Below are positions 41,758 to 46,708 of a stretch of 46,708 nt of DNA, in pieces. The notes under the pieces are model-generated. The model did not search any database. It was not told the origin of the DNA and saw only the letters and a list, made by a program, of their open reading frames with translations. The DNA is from Planctomycetia bacterium. GTDB taxonomy: Bacteria; Planctomycetota; Planctomycetia; Pirellulales; Thermoguttaceae. Each line of letters opens with the position of its first letter. Position 1 is the first letter of the stretch. Position numbers and translations under genes: made by a program. The DNA lies in the NCBI GenBank assembly GCA_030527185.1, contig JAUNBF010000029.1, positions 1-46,708 of the forward strand. Direction: 5' to 3'.

Positions 41758-44355
41758 GTGACAGACGAGGAATTTTGTCTGTTGCCCAACCAATTCACCA
41801 TGAGTGGTCCTATGCTTCCAGAGAAAGTTATGCAAACCTCTTCGCAGGAGAACCGTCCTCGTCGTTTTTTGAATGCGCCGTTGCGCTGGCTGATTCTTTT
41901 TCTTTTTTTGGTCGGTTTTTTGATTTTTGCCTATGGAGCGATGGAAGCTCGCAAGACAAGTAGCAATCGTGTCGTCGACTGGTTTCCCAGTAGTTTTCAG
42001 GAAACGCGAAAATGTCAGTGGTTTTGGGGGCATTTTGGGACGGATGAACTTCTCATGATCAGTTGGGAAGGTCTGGCAACGGATGATCCCATTCAGGAAA
42101 TGGTGGCTGCGCATTTAACCGCATCGCCTGGCAAAGACGCGTCCGGGAATCCCCTTCCCAGTTTTTTCACCCGAGTGATGACCACACACCAAATGCTGGA
42201 CGAGCTGGAAAAAGTCATTGGAGGAGCTTATGACGCTCAAAATCTCGATCCTCCCCAATCCCCACGAAAAATAGCCGCCGAACGTCTGGATGGCTGGTTG
42301 ATCAGTCGGGATCGGCAATCGGGCTGCATTGTTGCGATCATGTCTCTTTATGGAGCCGAACATCGTGCGGAAGCCTTGAAAAAGGTCTATGACGATACCA
42401 TGCGTCTCACCGGATTGACACATCAGCAAATCCACATTGCCGGTTCCAGTTGTGACAGTGTGGCGATTGACGAAGCGAGTAAACAGTCCCAGGAAAAATT
42501 ACTCCCCATTTTCGGGCTTGTCTGTTTAATCCTGTTGGCACTCTGCATGAAGAACTGCATCCTGACGTTCACAATCCTGGCCATTGCCATGATTAACGAA
42601 GAGTTTGGGCCAGCCATGATTTTTTTCACAGGTTCCCACATGGACTCCATTTCGCTTCTGATTTCGGCGTTGGTCTTTGTGTTGACGCTGGAATGCGGAA
42701 TTCATCTGGCCAATTACTATCGTGACGCGGTTCGGGAAAAAGGGGATTCCTCAGCCGTGATGTCCGCCATTGAGAAAGGTTGGCTTCCCTGTTTTCTAGC
42801 AACGTTTACCACCGTTTTGGGGATGGGTTCTCTGGCCATCAGCCATGTGACGCCGATACGGAATTTTGGGATTTATTCCGCACTGGCTTTATCCATGGGG
42901 ACTTTTTTCCTGTTCCTTTATTTACCCTCTTTTTGGGAGAACTGGCCTCCTTACCGCTACACTCTTTCCGGCATTCGGAAGAGCGACCGGGAAACCCAAA
43001 AGGCTCTCCAGAAAGACCATTCTGGAAAAATCTGGCGGATTTTGGCAAGTTTTATTTCCAGAACGTATGCGGGGATCATTCTCCTTTTCCTTCTTTTACT
43101 GGGAGGAGCCAGTCTCTTTATCTTTGATTTGAAAACCACGGTCTCCATTCACGGAATGCTTCCACGGAATAATGAAGTGATTGTGGATTACAATTATCTG
43201 GAGAAAAAGGTGGGTGGCCTGGTTCCGTTGGAAGTGGTTATTCGGATTCCCAAGAAAGGAAATGAATCGAGGAATTGGTTGGAACAGTGCGAATTGGTGA
43301 AACGTGTGGAGACCGCTTTAACCCAGGTGCCCGATATGGATGGTTCCATGTCGATGCTCAATTTTCTTCCTGATTTGCCGGAATTACGGGAACGAGGTAC
43401 GCGGGCGGCAGTGATTCGGCGACGTTCCAACACGATATTGGAAGAAAACATGGAAAAATTCCGGGAATCGGGCTATTTTTATGAAGCCCCGGAAGAGAAA
43501 CTCTGGCGAATCAGCGTTCGAGTTCCCGCGTGGAAGCGACTGGACTATGAACCTCTTTTGAAAAAACTGGAATGTGTGGTTTACGAAACCTTTCAAGAAG
43601 CAGGCGTTGGATGTCGTTTCCTCCCGGAACAACTGGCCGAATCTCCGTATTTGATTCCGATTGCCGAGCAATTCCAGCAATCTGCCGATGATACCGTATC
43701 GAAAGAACGATTACCTTTTGTGGATGTATCGACGGTGGTAACAGGAGCCGTTCCTCTGGTATTTCAAGCGCAGAAACAATTGCTGAAAGACCTGATTGAC
43801 AGTTTTTTCATGGCTTTTGTACTCATCACACTCACGTTGATTTTCCTTTTGCGTGGCATTTTACCGGGTTTGATTGCGATGTTGCCAAACATCTTTCCCA
43901 GCATTTTTGTTTTCGGCATTCTGGCATGGTGGGGTCTGGAAGTGGACATTGGTTCGATGATGACCGCCAGCGTCGCGTTGGGCATCACCGTTGATGGAAC
44001 CCTTCACTTCCTGACCTGGTTCCAGCGTGGGATTCGGGAAGGTCGCGGACGTTGTGACGCGGTGATTTATGCCTACACCCACTGTGCCAAAGCGATGTTG
44101 CAAACGGCGTTCATTTGTGGTTTTGCCTTTTTGGTTTTCAGTTTCAGTGGCTTTATTCCTGTTTCCCGTTTTGCGTGGATGTTGTGTATCCTCCTGACCG
44201 TGGCAGTCATTACCGACCTTTTCCTGACCCCCGCCCTATTGATCAGTCCACTGGGACGTGTCTTTGTTTCCCGTAAAAACCGTCAAACGCCCCCCTCAAA
44301 ATCCGTGTTTTCCACCGAAGCATCCAAAGAATCAACTGTTACAAACGTTCCGTAA
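41758..44355 (+). CDS. RND-superfamily (MMPL-type) transporter
   Basis: An 865-aa membrane protein with the two-fold RND layout: one N-terminal helix (about 44-62), a large extracytoplasmic domain (about 65-245), five or six helices (about 250-400), a further helix near 440, a second external domain (about 465-680) and a final helix bundle (about 685-840). Conserved stretches include FVLTLECGIHLANYYRDAV in the first bundle and SVALGITVDGTLHFLTWF in the second. These match the sterol-sensing-like, MMPL-type exporters that act without an outer-membrane partner; substrate unknown (lipids are common in the family). GTG at 41758 has GAGG 5 bases upstream; ATG at 41800, 41812 or 41830 are alternatives that would only shorten the cytoplasmic tip. 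Confidence 0.85.
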   Translation: MTDEEFCLLPNQFTMSGPMLPEKVMQTSSQENRPRRFLNAPLRWLILFLFLVGFLIFAYGAMEARKTSSNRVVDWFPSSFQETRKCQWFWGHFGTDELLMISWEGLATDDPIQEMVAAHLTASPGKDASGNPLPSFFTRVMTTHQMLDELEKVIGGAYDAQNLDPPQSPRKIAAERLDGWLISRDRQSGCIVAIMSLYGAEHRAEALKKVYDDTMRLTGLTHQQIHIAGSSCDSVAIDEASKQSQEKLLPIFGLVCLILLALCMKNCILTFTILAIAMINEEFGPAMIFFTGSHMDSISLLISALVFVLTLECGIHLANYYRDAVREKGDSSAVMSAIEKGWLPCFLATFTTVLGMGSLAISHVTPIRNFGIYSALALSMGTFFLFLYLPSFWENWPPYRYTLSGIRKSDRETQKALQKDHSGKIWRILASFISRTYAGIILLFLLLLGGASLFIFDLKTTVSIHGMLPRNNEVIVDYNYLEKKVGGLVPLEVVIRIPKKGNESRNWLEQCELVKRVETALTQVPDMDGSMSMLNFLPDLPELRERGTRAAVIRRRSNTILEENMEKFRESGYFYEAPEEKLWRISVRVPAWKRLDYEPLLKKLECVVYETFQEAGVGCRFLPEQLAESPYLIPIAEQFQQSADDTVSKERLPFVDVSTVVTGAVPLVFQAQKQLLKDLIDSFFMAFVLITLTLIFLLRGILPGLIAMLPNIFPSIFVFGILAWWGLEVDIGSMMTASVALGITVDGTLHFLTWFQRGIREGRGRCDAVIYAYTHCAKAMLQTAFICGFAFLVFSFSGFIPVSRFAWMLCILLTVAVITDLFLTPALLISPLGRVFVSRKNRQTPPSKSVFSTEASKESTVTNVP

Positions 44356-44543
44356 AAGAGTCCCCGGAATTTGGAGAAAAACCGCTTTCGCCGGAACTAT
44401 GGCGATACTTTGTCCCACCATCCTTTTCCATTCTTTGTAAAAATTTCCCAGGGAACGGGTATACAATTTTTTAATCTGTGTTAAAATGGGGATTATTTTT
44501 ACCTTCAGATTATTTTTGTATTCATTTGTAAAGGTATCCATTG

Positions 44544-45584
44544 ATGGACTCTGAGAATAAAGACAAACTTATCCCTGAAAACGATGTTGCCGATAGCGTT
44601 GTTTCCGAAGACGACGTTACGGATAATATTGCCGCGGAGGAGCCGATTGAGGAAAACGCTATAGACAGTGTTGTTCCAGAAGACCGTATTCTTGAAGACA
44701 ACGAAAAGAATGAAGGGGACGCTATAGACCGTGAGGGGATGGCAAACCATGTTCCTGAGGAAACGAGGCTTGAGAGTGACGTTGCCATGGACCTTGCCGA
44801 AGAGATTGGCAAACACGCGGTTGATGGGAGTGCCCCTGAGAATGAAGGGAATGCTTCCAGAGAGGGATCACTCCGTCACGAAGTCCTGGAAAAATTACTA
44901 GCCTGCCAGAAAGTATTGAAGTATTCTTTTAAAAATATCGGTTTACTGGCAGCCGCGCTGACCCATACCTCAGGAGCTTCCCACCGTCTGGTTTCCAATG
45001 AGCGTCTGGAATTTTTGGGGGACGCGATTTTGGGAGCCATCATTGTGGATTTGTTATACCATCGATGCGAATCGATGATGGAAGGGGCAATGACACAATG
45101 TAAATCCGCGATCGTTAGCCGTGCGACTTGCACACGAGTTTCGAGGGAATTAAAGCTGGAGACCTTCCTTTTTCTTGGAAAAGGGATGAACCATCAGAAA
45201 GTTCCCGCATCCATACTGGCCAATATGCAGGAATCCATTATCGGAGCTATTTATCTGGATGGAGGCCTGGAAGCTGCCCGCGAGTACATTTTACGAGTTT
45301 TTTCAGAGGAAATCGAACAGTCCATTGAAGGAGAAAGCGGGCAAAATTACAAAATGCGACTTCAGCAATGGACGCAGAAGGTATTGCACATGATGCCCTA
45401 TTATCGTGTTCTGGAACAGCGTGGTCCCGACCATCGAAAATGTTTCAAGGTTCAAGTACACGTAGGCGAACACCAATTCCAGGGCGCCTGGGGCAAAAAC
45501 AAAAAAGAGGCCGAACAACACGCGGCTTTAAATGCACTGTGTCAATTGGAAAACCAGCCTCCCGTCTATCCGTCGGATTATTGA
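44544..45584 (+). CDS. rnc: Ribonuclease III with acidic N-terminal extension
   Basis: RNase III cuts double-stranded RNA in rRNA and mRNA processing. The nuclease domain is in about 125-265, with the signature NERLEFLGDAILG. A dsRNA-binding domain follows (about 270-337), ending in KNKKEAEQHAALNAL. Two oddities are seen. First, about 115 residues before the domain are strongly acidic and of low complexity, with recurring PE(N/E/D) and ED groups; total length is 346 aa against about 220-250 in most bacteria. Second, the second metal-site motif, usually D-x-x-E, reads N-M-Q-E (N227), so the first Asp is Asn while the Glu is kept. AAGG lies 9 bases before the ATG; a TTG one codon earlier is also possible. 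The next gene starts 12 bases after the stop. Confidence 0.92.
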   Translation: MDSENKDKLIPENDVADSVVSEDDVTDNIAAEEPIEENAIDSVVPEDRILEDNEKNEGDAIDREGMANHVPEETRLESDVAMDLAEEIGKHAVDGSAPENEGNASREGSLRHEVLEKLLACQKVLKYSFKNIGLLAAALTHTSGASHRLVSNERLEFLGDAILGAIIVDLLYHRCESMMEGAMTQCKSAIVSRATCTRVSRELKLETFLFLGKGMNHQKVPASILANMQESIIGAIYLDGGLEAAREYILRVFSEEIEQSIEGESGQNYKMRLQQWTQKVLHMMPYYRVLEQRGPDHRKCFKVQVHVGEHQFQGAWGKNKKEAEQHAALNALCQLENQPPVYPSDY

Positions 45585-45596
45585 GAGGGAGGAAAC

Positions 45597-46598
45597 ATGA
45601 AAAAAGCAGTTGCCTTGTTATCGGGTGGTTTTGACAGTATGCTGGCGATCCGAATCATGCAGAAACAGGGGTTTGAAGTGGAGGGGCTGAACATCCAGAC
45701 CCCCTTCTGCGATACCTCCCACGAAGCCCGACAGGCGGCGGAAGATTTGGGGATTGTCTGCCATTGCCAGCAAGTGGATGCTTCGTATCTGGAAATTGTC
45801 AAAAATCCCCGTTTCGGATATGGAAAAGGGGTCAATCCTTGCCTGGACTGCCATTTATACATGATTCGTCTGGCGAAAAAACGGCTGGAAGAGACGCAGG
45901 CCGACATTGTGATTACCGGCGAAGTCCTGGGACAGCGGCCGATGAGCCAACAGCGTCATCATCTGGAAATGCTGGACTATCACAGTGGTCTGGCGGGACG
46001 GCTGATTCGACCGATTTGTGCGAAAATGCTCCCGCCAACCGAAGCGGAACAGAGTGGTTTGGTGAATCGGGAACAGCTTTACGGCCTGCATGGTCGGGGA
46101 CGTGCGGCATTGCACCAACTGGGGCACGATTTGGGAATCCCACGAATTGTCCGGGCAATGGCGGGGTGTTGTCTGACCGAACGTTCGTTTGCGCCACGGG
46201 TTCGTGATTTAATGCGTCATGAGAATGAGCAGACGGAAATGTGGGAGTACGCCATCCTCCGTTACGGTCGCCACATTCGGTATGATACAACGACACGTTG
46301 TATTTTGGGCAGAAACGAACGTGATTGCAACCATTTGTGGGAAGCCTACCAGACGAAAGGGCGTTTCCGGGAGGACGTGGTGTACTGGTATCCCGAAAGC
46401 TACACCGGACCGAGTGTTCTGCTCATTGGCAAAACGGAGCCGGAACACCTTAACTTTGCACGCGAATTACAGGTTTTTTATTCCAAAAATGCCGTTCCGG
46501 GCGAGATTATCCTGCGAAAGTTCCACCGCCAGACCGAAATTCTGGAACCTTTTGAACCCAGCGGCCAATTTCGTGAAAAAACATTCCAAACGTTGTAA
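45597..46598 (+). CDS. PP-loop tRNA thiolase-like enzyme (ThiI/MnmA-like)
   Basis: A 333-aa protein with an N-terminal PP-loop ATP pyrophosphatase domain: SGGFDS at 9-14. C82 and C85 lie in NPCLDCH and C191 and C192 in AGCCLTERSFAPRV; one of each pair could carry the persulfide or a metal, as in tRNA 2-thiouridine and 4-thiouridine synthases. The C-terminal third (about 220-333) resembles a small nucleic-acid-related domain without a clear name. This family is commonly labelled as tRNA thiouridylase or thiamine-biosynthesis-like protein; the real tRNA position is unknown. GGGAGG lies 4-5 bases before the ATG. It probably shares a transcript with rnc. The stop TAA is the start of the AATTGAT repeat. 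Confidence 0.8.
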   Translation: MKKAVALLSGGFDSMLAIRIMQKQGFEVEGLNIQTPFCDTSHEARQAAEDLGIVCHCQQVDASYLEIVKNPRFGYGKGVNPCLDCHLYMIRLAKKRLEETQADIVITGEVLGQRPMSQQRHHLEMLDYHSGLAGRLIRPICAKMLPPTEAEQSGLVNREQLYGLHGRGRAALHQLGHDLGIPRIVRAMAGCCLTERSFAPRVRDLMRHENEQTEMWEYAILRYGRHIRYDTTTRCILGRNERDCNHLWEAYQTKGRFREDVVYWYPESYTGPSVLLIGKTEPEHLNFARELQVFYSKNAVPGEIILRKFHRQTEILEPFEPSGQFREKTFQTL

Positions 46599-46646
46599 TT
46601 GATAATTGATAATGGGGCAATGGGAGAATGGGGTAATGGGGCAATG
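46597..46646 (+). repeat. AATTGAT heptamers followed by ATGGGGCA octamers
   Basis: Two AATTGAT units (46597-46610) begin within the stop codon of the thiolase-like gene. They pass directly into four 8-bp units at 46612-46643 (ATGGGGCA, ATGGGAGA, ATGGGGTA, ATGGGGCA). The last 60 bases of the window hold nothing else that I can identify. Confidence 0.8.
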
Positions 46647-46708
46647 TGAATATATATACCAGTGTTCCTTGAAATTTCCGGTTTTCCGCACGAAAGCCCC
46701 TCCCTTGG

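Noticed and set aside
1..46708. tRNA, rRNA, riboswitch or origin
   Set aside because: I found no cloverleaf, rRNA motif, known riboswitch core or DnaA-box cluster by eye; a covariance-model scan would be needed to exclude small RNAs.

Overview
The window looks like a chromosomal piece of a planctomycete, probably an anaerobic or gut-type member of the Pirellulales/Thermoguttaceae kind. This rests on the combination of gene families, not on a marker gene. They include a very large secreted protein with an N-terminal LEPR-XLL-type motif and a dockerin, a DUF1559 prepilin-like protein, a PEP-CTERM autotransporter-repeat protein, DUF1573, PQQ-propeller and FHA proteins, a BatA/VWA/DUF4175-type cluster, and a complete Rnf complex. 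I see no rRNA, tRNA, CRISPR array, transposase or phage gene.

Layout. 1-7171 (minus strand) is the Rnf ion-pumping ferredoxin:NAD oxidoreductase locus, in the order RseC-like small protein, rnfC, rnfD, rnfG, rnfE, rnfA, an SGNH hydrolase, rnfB. The SGNH gene and a hairpin-rich spacer separate rnfB from the rest. 7273-8727 (minus) is a membrane protein that looks like a GTPase without its P-loop. 8812-12697 (minus) is a four-gene run: FHA protein, small hypothetical, DUF1573 protein, and a metallophosphatase-like/tetraheme cytochrome fusion. 12942-15993 (plus) holds a PEP-CTERM surface protein whose reading frame is broken at a run of ten G in the signal peptide, followed by a DUF1559 gene coupled to it by TGATG. 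15990-18744 holds a radical SAM protein (minus), an FHA protein and RsgA (plus). 19258-31767 is a 4169-codon surface protein. 31987-33546 is a PQQ-propeller protein. 33836-41294 is a tightly overlapping three-gene BatA/VWA/DUF4175-type operon. 41758-46598 holds an RND-type exporter, RNase III with a long acidic N-terminus, and a PP-loop tRNA thiolase-like enzyme.

How it works together. The left third is energy and electron-transfer machinery in the inner membrane plus an exported heme protein. The middle is surface or secreted material. The right is envelope and RNA housekeeping. Candidate sigma-70-type promoters with 17-bp spacers can be placed in front of the Rnf operon, the FHA-led operon, the PEP-CTERM gene and the giant gene.

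The most unusual signals are: (1) a G10 tract that puts a surface-protein signal peptide out of frame and so could be a phase-variation switch, with the same G-run-plus-TAGAG sequence just upstream of the BatA operon; (2) heptanucleotide repeats of AATTGAT that sit just behind the stop codons of four genes, always in the sense direction, two copies of the family being joined to a conserved 30-bp sequence; (3) strongly segmented codon usage and in-frame tandem DNA repeats in the giant gene; (4) the degenerate GTPase-like protein next to Rnf; (5) an RNase III with an Asp-to-Asn change at a metal-site position.
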